Shown one piece after another: positions 1 to 7,940 of a stretch of DNA of 64,000 nt. Numbering within the stretch: the stretch's first letter is position 1; each line of letters begins with the position of its first letter. The notes below the pieces were generated by a model. That model did not search any database. It was not told where the DNA came from and was given only the letters and a program-made list of their open reading frames with translations. Source of the stretch: an uncultured Paracoccaceae bacterium (GTDB lineage Bacteria; Pseudomonadota; Alphaproteobacteria; Rhodobacterales; Rhodobacteraceae); contig CANLQO010000001.1 in the NCBI GenBank assembly GCA_947493335.1, positions 186,001-250,000 of the forward strand, read 5' to 3'. Position numbers and translations under genes: made by a program.

Positions 1-2
1 GT

Positions 3-59
3 GGGCATGAGATTGCAGCAACCGAAGTGGAAGCGATCACTGCATTTCTGACCGACTAG
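3..59 (+). CDS. C-terminal fragment, possibly a c-type cytochrome
   Basis: An open frame enters from the left edge and stops at TAG 57-59, leaving 18 codons. The visible end contains EVEAITAFL, which resembles the last helix of small c-type cytochromes, where an I/V-A-Y/F-L helix packs on the haem. No CXXCH motif is in view, so the call rests on this helix alone. It is on the same strand as the IalB gene that follows after 58 bases. Confidence 0.35.
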   Translation, partial: GHEIAATEVEAITAFLTD

Positions 60-117
60 CCGTTGCACCTTGTCAGGCCTTGCACCTATGGTCGGGCGAG
101 CAACAAAGAGGCATGGC

Positions 118-615
118 ATGCGCAATGTATTGACAGGTTTGGTGATGACCTTGGCCAGCGGCGCGGCCGCGCAAGAGGTGGCCAACAACGCAAGCTTTGG
201 CGATTGGGTGGTCAACTGTGAGGCTGTCAGCACGCAGCGCACCTCTTGCTGGGTCGCCCAGACGCAATCCCGCGCCGATAACGGCGGGCTGGTGTTGCAA
301 TTGATCGCCTACGCTTTGCCCGAGGGCGGTGCGCTTTTGGCTGCACAGGTTCCAATAGGGGCCTATCTGCCCTTCAACGTCTCATTCCAACCGGAAGCGG
401 ATGAAAACCCGCAGCCACAACGGATGATTTGGCAACGGTGCCTGGGCCAGATTTGCGAAGCGGCACTACAGTTCAGTGCAGAGGAACTGGCGGCGCTGAA
501 TGACGCAGAGCAGGTGCTGTTTGGCTATCAACCAGCACCCGGTGTTGATGCGCTGGTCACTCGGGTCAGCACAGGCACGCTGGTCGAGGCGTTGGACGCG
601 ATCCGCACCGAGTAG
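118..615 (+). CDS. Invasion-associated locus B (IalB) family protein
   Basis: A 165-residue exported protein. Residues 1-18 form a signal peptide with a hydrophobic core (VLTGLVMTLASGAAA). The mature part has the IalB pattern: FGDWVVNC near the start, then TSCWVAQ and a CLGQIC pair, giving four cysteines likely paired in the periplasm. IalB proteins are about 160-180 residues; the family is named after a Bartonella invasion factor, but in free-living alphaproteobacteria the role is unknown. I chose ATG 118 because AAAGAGG lies 6 bases upstream and the signal peptide starts there; a longer frame from TTG 70 would put charged residues before the signal. Confidence 0.85.
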   Translation: MRNVLTGLVMTLASGAAAQEVANNASFGDWVVNCEAVSTQRTSCWVAQTQSRADNGGLVLQLIAYALPEGGALLAAQVPIGAYLPFNVSFQPEADENPQPQRMIWQRCLGQICEAALQFSAEELAALNDAEQVLFGYQPAPGVDALVTRVSTGTLVEALDAIRTE

Positions 616-616
616 A

Positions 617-1294
617 TCACAGCAATTGCAGGTGATGCTTTTCCAGCAGGCCCACGATCATGTTGCGCGCCTGTTCGCGGTGGGCGCGATGAATGCGGCG
701 GGCATCGGCGGGCTGTCCGTCACGGATAGCATCAAAGACGCCACGGTGGTCTTCATTTGACTGTGTCGGCATGGGCCGGATGAATAGCGTGACCGCACGG
801 GCGCGCCGGACCTGATCGGACATCATGCCAACAATGTTCTGGATGCGGGTGTTGCCGCCCAGTCGGACCAGCTCGCGGTGGAAAGCGTCATCGGCTTGCG
901 CCCAAGCCTCTCGATCTTCGGCGGCGACGGCGTTTTCCATGTCCTGAATGGATAGCGCCAATTGGTTGAGTTCGTGCGCAGAATAACCCGAAGCGGCAGC
1001 CCGTTCCGCGGCGAGGCTTTCCAGTTCGGTGAGCACGTCGTAGATTTCGCGCATGTCTGTCGCGGAAACGGGCAGGATACGCACACCTTTGCGTGGGCGC
1101 AGTTCCAATAGCCCCTGACTTTCAAGGATCAGCGCGGCCTCTCGCACAGGCGTGCGGGACATGCCCAAACGTTCAGCCAGTTCGCTTTCAAGGTGGTCAG
1201 AACCGGGTGAGAGCTGGCCGGAAAAAATGAGCTCTCGCAACTCACCTATGGCGCGCTGCATGTTGGAGATTGGTTTGTGATCCAGCTCGTTCAA
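617..1294 (-). CDS. GntR family regulator, FCD (FadR-type) subgroup
   Basis: A 225-residue transcription factor. The N-terminal winged helix (about 10-75) contains ELAERLGMSRTPVREA, typical of GntR proteins. The C-terminal all-helical FCD domain (about 85-215) carries DDAFHREL and later histidines in EDHRG and IHRAHREQ that usually bind a metal and sense an acid ligand. The TTG start at 1294 is chosen because GGAG lies upstream and TTGA overlaps the stop of the Gfo/Idh gene, so the two are coupled. It is the last gene of the run 3398-617 and probably controls this run and the divergent TTT operon in response to the transported acid. Confidence 0.85.
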   Translation of the reverse strand: MNELDHKPISNMQRAIGELRELIFSGQLSPGSDHLESELAERLGMSRTPVREAALILESQGLLELRPRKGVRILPVSATDMREIYDVLTELESLAAERAAASGYSAHELNQLALSIQDMENAVAAEDREAWAQADDAFHRELVRLGGNTRIQNIVGMMSDQVRRARAVTLFIRPMPTQSNEDHRGVFDAIRDGQPADARRIHRAHREQARNMIVGLLEKHHLQLL

Positions 1295-2310
1295 GGGCTC
1301 TCCAGGTTGATGCGCCGCCCGGTGGCGGCAGAGGTATAGATCGCCTCTTCTATCGCGATGACGCGCAGATAATCGCGCGCCTCGTTTTCCAGCGGCGTTC
1401 CATCCAGATGGCCCGAAACCACGTGGCTTTGCAAGGCGTGCACGCAATCGCCGCCAAATCCGTCCCAAGTATCTGGCGGCAAGAGCACGGTCTCTGACCT
1501 TGTGCCAAAGACACGGTGCCGGACGGATCCGTCACCCAGCAGGCGGATTGATCCGGTTGTGCCTTCGACAAGCGCCTCGCCCATGGTACGGCGCAGGTTG
1601 TCGGCGGCGTGGTCAAGGTGGCGGTTGCCGTCGAATATTGCGCGAACACCAGCGAGGTGGGTGAAGATGACATGGCCCGCGTCTTCACCGGCAATAACGG
1701 GGTTGAGTTGCCGCAGATCGGCGTAGACGGCGGTGGGGTTGCCCAAGAGATAGCGGAATGTGTCGACCCAATGGACGGCGGTTTCGTGGATCAGGAACCG
1801 GTCCATGTTCTGAAAATAGGGTTGCCGGTCGAGATAGGCGCGCGGGCCCTGACCGTCGCCGGGACGGAGGCGAAAGGTGACCTGCTGGATGTCGCCCAGA
1901 AGGTTGTGGTTCAGCGCCTGTTTGATCGCGCGGTACCAGGGCTGAAAGCGGAAGTTTTCGTGGATGACGATCCGGGTACCTGCGGCTTCGGCCTCTGCCG
2001 TGATGTCCTGCGCTTCGGCCAGATCATTGCAGAACGGCTTTTGGCAGATCATCAGTTTGACGCCAGCGGCGAAGGCGGTGCGGATCGTGGCGGCATGGGC
2101 CACAGGCGGCAGGATGATATCCAGAAGGTCAGGCTTGACCTGATCCAACATGGTTTGAAGATCATCAAAGGCTGGCAGGCCGGTGGCTTGTGCTTTTGTG
2201 ATGTCACGGTTGCAGGACCCCACCAGTTCAACGCGCGGGATGCGCGCCCAAGAGCCGTAGTGAAATTGGCTGAAATAGCCCGCGCCGACACAAGCAACAC
2301 GCATAGTCAT
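1291..2310 (-). CDS. Gfo/Idh/MocA family oxidoreductase
   Basis: A 339-residue NAD(P)-dependent dehydrogenase. The N-terminal Rossmann domain starts with VACVGAGYFSQFH. The usual EKP motif is QKP here (MICQKPF), so the catalytic lysine is kept. The C-terminal half carries HENFRFQPWY and a conserved IHETAVHWVDTFRYL segment with the histidine expected in the active site. Members oxidise or reduce a hydroxyl on sugars, inositols and sugar acids. The ATG at 2310 overlaps the stop of the preceding gene (ATGA). Beside a DUF1537 kinase and an OtnC aldolase, it may oxidise a tetronate, but the substrate cannot be read from sequence. Confidence 0.85.
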   Translation of the reverse strand: MTMRVACVGAGYFSQFHYGSWARIPRVELVGSCNRDITKAQATGLPAFDDLQTMLDQVKPDLLDIILPPVAHAATIRTAFAAGVKLMICQKPFCNDLAEAQDITAEAEAAGTRIVIHENFRFQPWYRAIKQALNHNLLGDIQQVTFRLRPGDGQGPRAYLDRQPYFQNMDRFLIHETAVHWVDTFRYLLGNPTAVYADLRQLNPVIAGEDAGHVIFTHLAGVRAIFDGNRHLDHAADNLRRTMGEALVEGTTGSIRLLGDGSVRHRVFGTRSETVLLPPDTWDGFGGDCVHALQSHVVSGHLDGTPLENEARDYLRVIAIEEAIYTSAATGRRINLESP

Positions 2311-3398
2311 GCCACGAAAAGCGCGTCGGTGACGGCCTGCGCGGCCTCTGCCGTGCCAGCAGTGCCGCCCAGATCGCGCGTCAGCACGCGGCCATCGGCC
2401 ACGACGTGTTCCACCGCCTCGCGCAGGCGCTGGCCGTCACGGGCCATGGCGGAATTGTCGTGTTTGAGGCCGAGCCAGTCGAGCATCATCGCCGCCGAAA
2501 GGATCATCGCCAGTGGGTTGGCCAGTCCCTGACCCGCGATATCGGGGGCGGAGCCGTGGCAGGGCTGGAACACCGCGTTTTCAAGGCCGATGTCGGCAGA
2601 GGGGGCAAGGCCCAGCCCGCCCATCAGGCCCGCGCCAAGATCTGACAGAATGTCGCCGAACATGTTTTCGGTGACCAACACGTCAAACTCCCAAGGCTTC
2701 ATCACCATCCAAAGTGCTGTGGCGTCGACATATGCATGATCTGCCGTCAGTTCGGGGTGTTTTGCGGCTTCGGCGTCGAACATCTCGCGGAAAAACGCGA
2801 AGGCGCGGAAGACATTGGCCTTGTCTACGCAAGTCACGCGACCGGGGCCACGGCCCTGTTTCTTGCGGTCGTGGGCGAGGTTGAAGGCGAATTTAAAAAG
2901 CTTTTCAGATATGTCGCGGGTGATCAGCAAGGTTTCGCGAGCCTCGTCCTTGGTCACCTCGCCCTTGCCTTGGGTGTAGAAAAGTCCTTCGGTGCTTTCG
3001 CGGATCAATACGAAATCGACCGCCTTGCCGTCGGGCATATCGAGCGGTGTACGCTGACCAGGCTGAATAGTGACCGGGCGGACGCCGGCAAAAAGAACGA
3101 GCTCTTTGCGGATGTCGATCTGGGGCGAAATTTCGGTGCCGTCGGCATAGCGAACAGATGGCAGCCCCATCGCGGACAGCAGGATCGCGTCCGAGTTTCG
3201 GGCCGTTTCCATCGAAGCGGCGGGCAGCGATTCGCCGGTTTTGGCGTAATGGGCGGCTCCCGCCGGGGCGGGTGTGAAAGAGAGGCCGTAGTCGTCTGAG
3301 GCGGCAGCCATCCGGGTCAGGATATCGACCGTTGGCCCCATGATTTCAGGGCCAATGCCGTCCCCGTCAAAGACCGCAATCTCAAAATTCTGTTTCAT
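2307..3398 (-). CDS. Isocitrate/isopropylmalate dehydrogenase family protein (tartrate/D-malate dehydrogenase-like)
   Basis: A 363-residue metal-dependent beta-decarboxylating dehydrogenase. Visible family features are FDGDGIGPEI at the start, the substrate arginines around DIRKEL and FAGVRPV, RESTEGLFY, the catalytic lysine in TCVDKANVF, the metal aspartates in ENMFGDILSDLGAGL, and CHGSAPDIAGQG for NAD. The isopropylmalate loop is not conserved, and the setting (TTT transporter, GntR regulator) fits a catabolic 2-hydroxyacid substrate such as tartrate, D-malate or a sugar acid. The ATG at 3398 has GGGCAGG upstream; an ORF extension to 3431 lacks a ribosome site. First gene of its run, divergent from tctC. 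Confidence 0.8.
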   Translation of the reverse strand: MKQNFEIAVFDGDGIGPEIMGPTVDILTRMAAASDDYGLSFTPAPAGAAHYAKTGESLPAASMETARNSDAILLSAMGLPSVRYADGTEISPQIDIRKELVLFAGVRPVTIQPGQRTPLDMPDGKAVDFVLIRESTEGLFYTQGKGEVTKDEARETLLITRDISEKLFKFAFNLAHDRKKQGRGPGRVTCVDKANVFRAFAFFREMFDAEAAKHPELTADHAYVDATALWMVMKPWEFDVLVTENMFGDILSDLGAGLMGGLGLAPSADIGLENAVFQPCHGSAPDIAGQGLANPLAMILSAAMMLDWLGLKHDNSAMARDGQRLREAVEHVVADGRVLTRDLGGTAGTAEAAQAVTDALFVA

Positions 3399-3457
3399 CC
3401 TGCCCCGCATCCTTTTCGTCTTGAATGGCACAATTTCCGTGCCCCGGCATCAATAAG

Positions 3458-3486
3458 TTGACAGCGCATTAATTAATGCATACGTA
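3458..3486 (+). promoter_or_regulatory. Promoter and palindromic operator between the divergent sugar-acid operons
   Basis: In the gap 3399-3532 a perfect -35-like TTGACA lies at 3458-3463. Immediately downstream, at 3466-3479, is a perfect 14-base palindrome, GCATTAATTAATGC. A repressor bound there would block a promoter reading into tctC. The -10 is poorly defined (around 3478-3486). The GntR/FCD protein encoded at 617-1294 is the natural candidate ligand-responsive repressor; this is inference. Confidence 0.45.
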
Positions 3487-3532
3487 AAAAAGTGCAACAA
3501 TAAACGCATTGAGTCTGGGAGGACCACAAACA

Positions 3533-4540
3533 ATGAAACTGAACCTGAAAACGCTGGCGGGGATCGCCGCGATGATGACGGGGCTGGCCTCTGGCGCGTC
3601 GGCACAGGATTACCCTTTCCGTGACATCACGACGGCTGTGGTCTGGGGTGCTGGCGGCGGCACGGACTCGATCAACCGGATGATCATGGCCGAGATGGAG
3701 AAGCATTTGCCGGTGTCGATCAACGTGATCAACCAGACCGGCGGCGTCGCCGGGTCGAATGGCATGGTCTATGTGATGAACCAGCCCGATGACGGCTATA
3801 CGCTTGTCGGCCTGTCGGAATCCAACGTGACCGCAGCGGTGCAGGGCGGCTGGGACAAGAAGTTCGACTTTTGGTATCCGTTCATCGTGGGGGGTTCGCC
3901 TGATCTGATCTCTGTCCCCGCAAACAGCCCTTACGGCACGATTGAGGAACTGGTCGAGGCCGCCAAAGCAGCCCCCGGCACCATTCCGGCAGCCGCATCA
4001 GGTGCTGGGTCGATCCACCACCTGAACCTGCTGGCGATCCAGAACGGGTCGGGTGCTGAATTCAAGTTCGTGCCCTACAAGGGCTCTGCCCCCGGTCAGG
4101 AAGCCGCGATTGCCGGAGAGGTCGCGCTGGTCGTGACATCACTGGCTGAGCAGGCACCATTGATCGAAGGCGGTCAGTTGAAACCGCTGGCAATGCTGGT
4201 GCCGGAAAGCGCAGAGATTGCGGGCATGACCGTGCCAAGCGCATTTGACAGCTTTGACGGTTTGGACAAGTACCTGCCGCTGAAGCAGGCGATTGGCTTT
4301 GCCGTACACAACTCTGCCAGCGACGACGTAAAAGCGGTGTTGGTCGAGGCGTTCGACAAGGCGATGGCGGGTGATGCCGTGGCCGAATGGGCGGTTGCCA
4401 ACAACTACGACATTGGCGGTCAATCGGGCGAAGAGGCAGCCGCGCTTTTCAGCACGCTTGAGGCGAACTTTGCCTATACATTGCAAGAGCTTGGCGCGAT
4501 TGATGTCGATCCAATGAGCCTGGGCATCGAGAAGCCCTAA
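3533..4540 (+). CDS. tctC: TTT-family solute-binding protein (TctC)
   Basis: A 335-residue periplasmic binding protein of the tripartite tricarboxylate transporter family. It has a signal peptide ending GASAQ (residues 1-24), then the family opening PFRDITTAVVWGAGGGTDS, the glycine-rich carboxylate loop, and the later VPYKGSAPGQEAAIAGEV segment typical of Bug/TctC proteins. The ATG at 3533 is preceded by GGGAGG at 3517-3522. It captures a carboxylate and hands it to TctB/TctA encoded next; the neighbouring kinase and aldolase suggest a four-carbon acid sugar. A strong hairpin follows its stop. Confidence 0.92.
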   Translation: MKLNLKTLAGIAAMMTGLASGASAQDYPFRDITTAVVWGAGGGTDSINRMIMAEMEKHLPVSINVINQTGGVAGSNGMVYVMNQPDDGYTLVGLSESNVTAAVQGGWDKKFDFWYPFIVGGSPDLISVPANSPYGTIEELVEAAKAAPGTIPAAASGAGSIHHLNLLAIQNGSGAEFKFVPYKGSAPGQEAAIAGEVALVVTSLAEQAPLIEGGQLKPLAMLVPESAEIAGMTVPSAFDSFDGLDKYLPLKQAIGFAVHNSASDDVKAVLVEAFDKAMAGDAVAEWAVANNYDIGGQSGEEAAALFSTLEANFAYTLQELGAIDVDPMSLGIEKP

Positions 4541-4559
4541 GCGCCGCAAAGACGAATAA

Positions 4560-4585
4560 GGCGGGGCGTTTTCGGACGCCCCGCC
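4560..4585 (+). terminator. Intercistronic hairpin after tctC
   Basis: Perfect 10-bp inverted repeat: GGCGGGGCGT at 4560-4569 and ACGCCCCGCC at 4576-4585, with loop TTTCGG. It starts 20 bases after the tctC stop and lacks a T-tract. Such hairpins after binding-protein genes usually stabilise the upstream message, or terminate it partly, so that more binding protein is made than membrane subunits. Confidence 0.75.
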
Positions 4586-4613
4586 GGCACGACAAGACGC
4601 CAGGGGAGGGCGC

Positions 4614-5363
4614 GTGGTGGAGCAGGACAAGGCCATCTTGCGGGCAAGGGATTTTTGGGGCGCGCTGACCCTGATCGCGGTGTCGATCTTCTTTTTGTGG
4701 CGCACAACGTTCATCCCGATGTGGGGGCAAAACAACGCAGGCGTGGCAGGGATTAATTGGTACGAGTCTGCCGCCATCGTTCCGCTGGGGATTTTCACCG
4801 CACTTTTGGTTCTGGGGGTCGTCTTGCTGGGCGTCGCCATCCGTGAAGGCGGTGCGCAACATGCGCTGACGTCCGCCGGGATCGGCTGGGATCGTGACGA
4901 GGCGGTGCGGTTTTCGTCAATCGCCGTGACCCTGGCGTTCTACATTTTCGGGCTGGTGCCGCGTGTGGATTTCGTACTGTGCAGCGGGTTGCTGATCACG
5001 GCGCTGATCTGGGGTTTTCACGCAGGCCGCACGGCGCAGATGATGATTGCTGCTGCCATTGTTGTCGTGCCAGCGACCTACGCGCTGATCGTGCATTACC
5101 CACAGGCGGAATGGGGAAAGCCGCATGATGACGACTGGCTTACGCTGGCCGCATGGGTCCTGCTGACGGTTTGGGGCCTGTGGCGCGGGCCACGGGATGC
5201 CGTCGCCAAGGCCACAATCTGGATCGCGGTGCTTGCACCGCTGATCCTAGTCTGCGCGATGGCGTTCGGATTTCGCCAGAACGTACCAAACCGGGGCGGG
5301 CTGATCTTTAGCCAGATCGAATACCACTATTACGTGACCCTGCGTCCACTTTGGAGGGACTGA
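4614..5363 (+). CDS. tctB: TTT small membrane subunit (TctB)
   Basis: A 249-residue membrane protein with four or more hydrophobic segments, including FWGALTLIAVSIFFLW near the N-terminus and a C-terminal set. Length and position between tctC and tctA identify it as the poorly conserved small subunit TctB. It is longer than the usual 150-180 residues, with an extra C-terminal hydrophobic segment (WIAVLAPLILVCAMAF). The start is GTG 4614 or the adjacent GTG 4617; GGGGAGGG at 4603-4610 fits 4617 slightly better. Its stop overlaps the tctA start by one base (TGATG). Confidence 0.85.
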   Translation: MVEQDKAILRARDFWGALTLIAVSIFFLWRTTFIPMWGQNNAGVAGINWYESAAIVPLGIFTALLVLGVVLLGVAIREGGAQHALTSAGIGWDRDEAVRFSSIAVTLAFYIFGLVPRVDFVLCSGLLITALIWGFHAGRTAQMMIAAAIVVVPATYALIVHYPQAEWGKPHDDDWLTLAAWVLLTVWGLWRGPRDAVAKATIWIAVLAPLILVCAMAFGFRQNVPNRGGLIFSQIEYHYYVTLRPLWRD

Positions 5364-6874
5364 TGGAGTTTGTCCTTTCGCAACTTGGCGGCTTTGGCGG
5401 GGCCTTTTACGCGCTGGCCGCGGACCCGGTGACTTACATTTATCTGATCACATCGGTCTTTCTGGGCATTGTCTTTGGGGCGCTGCCGGGGCTGACAGCG
5501 ACGCTGGCTGTGACGATCCTGACCGGCTTTTTCGGTAACAAGATTCCGCTGGACTACGCGTTGATCGCGCTTTTGGGGGCCTATGTCGGGGCGATTTATG
5601 GCGGGTCTTACCCGTCGATCCTGCTGAACATTCCGGGCACCGCAGCAAGTGCGGCGACGGCGATGGATGGCCACCCCTTGGCCAAAGCGGGCCGGGGCGG
5701 TGAAGCGCTGGGCCTGACCACCACGGCAAGCTTTATTGGGACGCTGATCGGCACGGTTGCCCTGCTGATCTTTGTCTGGGTGCTGCTGTTGATTTCCAAG
5801 AACATCGCAAGCCCGGAGAAGGCCATGCTGGCGCTTTTCGGAATACTCCTGTCGGGGACGCTGATGTCCGAGGATCTGGTGATCAAAGGATGGATCACCG
5901 GTCTGATCGGGCTTGCGATGGCCATGGTGGGGCTTGATCCGCTGCTGTCAGAGCCGCGCTATACCTTTGATTGGCCTTACCTTTTCAGCGGCTTTCAGGT
6001 GGTGCCAGTGCTGATGGGATCCTTTGCGGTGCCGCAGATCATTGAAGGGTTGCGGCGGGTCGAGGTCGGGCAATTGGTGCAGTTGCAGGGTCGCATCGTG
6101 CCGAACCTGCGCACGGTTGGGAAGTATATGCCGACGATCAGCCGCTCTGGCGTGATCGGCACGGGTGTCGGCGCATTGCCGGGCGTGGGCGAGGACGTTG
6201 CGGGCTGGGTCAGCTACGGCGTGGGTAAGTCGGTCAGCAAAGAGGGCCACAAGTTCGGCAAAGGTTCACTGGAAGGATTGTTGTCATCCGAGACCGCGAA
6301 CAATGCCTGCATTGGCGGCGCGCTGATCCCGCTGCTGGTGCTGGGCATCCCCGGCTCACCCCCTGCGGCCGCGTTGATGGGGGCCTTCAAGATCAACAAC
6401 ATCATTCCGGGGCCAACGATCGATCCCGAGATCATCCTGCGGGTCGTGGCGATTATGGTCATGGCGTCGTTCACGATGTTCCTGATGGGGCTTTTCACCG
6501 CCCGCATCTTCATCAAGATCCTACGCATTCCGCAGACGGTGTTTCTGCCCATTGTCATGGTGCTGACCACCATCGGCAGCTTCAGCGTCGGCGGTGGGAT
6601 CAATGATCTTTACCTGATGCTGGGTGTGGGGCTGGTGGCCTATTTCATGAACATGATGAAATACCCCATCGCGCCGCTGGTCATTGGCGTGATCCTTGGC
6701 GGTCTGTTTGACGAGACGTTCCGCCGGACGCTGTTTATCGCGGACGGGAGCCTTTCAGCCTTTATCAGCCGCCCCGGCGCTGCCATCCTGCTGGGATTGA
6801 ACGTGGCGCTGATCCTCAGCCAGATCGGGGCCGTGAAACGCGGATTCCGGCGGCTGATGAGGAGGCCCGCATGA
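5363..6874 (+). CDS. tctA: TTT large membrane subunit (TctA)
   Basis: A 503-residue permease with about ten or more membrane segments. The family loops are present twice, as expected from its internal duplication: GALPGLTATLAVTIL near the N-terminus and GVGALPGVGEDVAGWVSYG in the second half, followed by LGIPGSPPAAALMGAF. It forms the ion-coupled channel of the transporter. The ATG at 5363 shares a base with the tctB stop, and GGAGGG lies just upstream; a longer frame from 5351 is unlikely. Confidence 0.93.
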   Translation: MEFVLSQLGGFGGAFYALAADPVTYIYLITSVFLGIVFGALPGLTATLAVTILTGFFGNKIPLDYALIALLGAYVGAIYGGSYPSILLNIPGTAASAATAMDGHPLAKAGRGGEALGLTTTASFIGTLIGTVALLIFVWVLLLISKNIASPEKAMLALFGILLSGTLMSEDLVIKGWITGLIGLAMAMVGLDPLLSEPRYTFDWPYLFSGFQVVPVLMGSFAVPQIIEGLRRVEVGQLVQLQGRIVPNLRTVGKYMPTISRSGVIGTGVGALPGVGEDVAGWVSYGVGKSVSKEGHKFGKGSLEGLLSSETANNACIGGALIPLLVLGIPGSPPAAALMGAFKINNIIPGPTIDPEIILRVVAIMVMASFTMFLMGLFTARIFIKILRIPQTVFLPIVMVLTTIGSFSVGGGINDLYLMLGVGLVAYFMNMMKYPIAPLVIGVILGGLFDETFRRTLFIADGSLSAFISRPGAAILLGLNVALILSQIGAVKRGFRRLMRRPA

Positions 6875-7164
6875 GCTTTGCAGTTGTCGTGACATTTCAG
6901 ATCAGGCCCGGCCGGATGGCGGACTTCATGCCGCTGATGGTGCAGAATGCCGCCACGTCGCTGGCGAATGAACCGGGGTGCCATCAGTTTGATGTAGCCA
7001 CCGACCCGGAGCGACCAAACGAGGTGTTTTTGTATGAAATCTACACAGACGCCGCGGCCTTTGCAGCACATCTGACGGCGCCACATTTCAAGAGCTTTGA
7101 CCGCGCGGTGGCCGAAATGATCGCGGAAAAAGAGGTCAGGACTTATGCACAGGTGCAGGCATGA
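6871..7164 (+). CDS. Antibiotic-biosynthesis-monooxygenase (ABM) domain protein
   Basis: A 97-residue single-domain protein of the ABM/YgiN type (dimeric alpha-beta barrel). It opens with VVTFQIRPGRMADFMPLM and has the central PGCHQFDVATDPERPNEVFLYEIY and HLTAPHFKSF segments. Such proteins are cofactor-free oxygenases or hydroxyacid-handling enzymes; the function here is unknown. The ATG overlaps the tctA stop (ATGA), and its own stop overlaps the next gene the same way, so it is made together with the transporter and the catabolic enzymes. Confidence 0.85.
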   Translation: MSFAVVVTFQIRPGRMADFMPLMVQNAATSLANEPGCHQFDVATDPERPNEVFLYEIYTDAAAFAAHLTAPHFKSFDRAVAEMIAEKEVRTYAQVQA

Positions 7165-7940
7165 ATTGGGAGGTTTATGCCGTTAAATACGCGGATCGGA
7201 ACGCGCGGACGCGCGCCGACAGCTTTATCTTTGACGATAATCACGACGCGCCACATGCAATGGATTACTTTATGTGGGTTCTGCGCAGGGGCGACCGAGT
7301 CATCCTTGTCGATACCGGTTACGACGGGCCGGAGGCCGCCGCGCGCGACCGTCCGATCCGCATGGAACCGGGCGCGGCGCTGGCCCCGTTGGGGATCAGG
7401 CCCGAGGATATCGACACGCTGATCGTCACACATCTGCATTATGATCACGCCGGTGGGTTGCACCTGTTTCCCAACGCGCATCTGCACCTGCAGACGGCTG
7501 AGATGGCCTATGCCACCGGGCCCTGCATGTGCCACGACACGCTGCGGATGCCATTTACGGCGGCTCATGTTTGCGAAGCCGTAACAAGGCTTTACCGAGG
7601 CAAGCTGACGTTTCACGACGGCGATGGCGAGATTGCCGATGGCGTGACGGTGCATTGCATTGGTGGGCATTCGCGCGGGTTGCAGGCGGTGCGCGTGCGT
7701 ACGGATGCGGGCTGGCTCGTGCTCGCGTCAGATGCCGCGCACTATTACGAGAACTTTCAAGCGCGCAAACCTTTTCCCATCGTGGTGGATTTGCAGGACA
7801 TGCTGGATGGGTTCGACACGTTGGCGCGTCTGGCGAGCGATCCCAAACTGATCGTACCGGGGCATGACCCGCTGGTGCGGGATCTTTTTCCGCAGGGCGT
7901 GGCAGAACACATCACACGACTGGACCAAGGACAAACATGA
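7161..7940 (+). CDS. Metallo-beta-lactamase-fold lactonase (N-acyl homoserine lactonase family)
   Basis: A 259-residue hydrolase. The di-zinc motif HLHYDHAGG is at 91-99 (H91, H93, D95, H96); later ligands are the histidine of GGHSRG, the aspartate of LASDAAHYY and the histidine of VPGHDPL. Overall similarity is to the AHL lactonase family, but in this operon a sugar-acid lactone is the more likely substrate, opening it to the free acid. No luxI or luxR gene is in the window. Start and stop both overlap neighbouring genes by four bases. Confidence 0.85.
   Translation: MNWEVYAVKYADRNARTRADSFIFDDNHDAPHAMDYFMWVLRRGDRVILVDTGYDGPEAAARDRPIRMEPGAALAPLGIRPEDIDTLIVTHLHYDHAGGLHLFPNAHLHLQTAEMAYATGPCMCHDTLRMPFTAAHVCEAVTRLYRGKLTFHDGDGEIADGVTVHCIGGHSRGLQAVRVRTDAGWLVLASDAAHYYENFQARKPFPIVVDLQDMLDGFDTLARLASDPKLIVPGHDPLVRDLFPQGVAEHITRLDQGQT

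Noticed and set aside
1609-2532. 307-codon open frame on the plus strand across the Gfo/Idh gene and the isopropylmalate-like gene
   Set aside because: It is antisense to two well-supported genes, lacks a ribosome site and matches no family.
7161-7940. Quorum-quenching role for the lactonase
   Set aside because: No quorum-sensing gene nearby and the gene is embedded in a sugar-acid operon.
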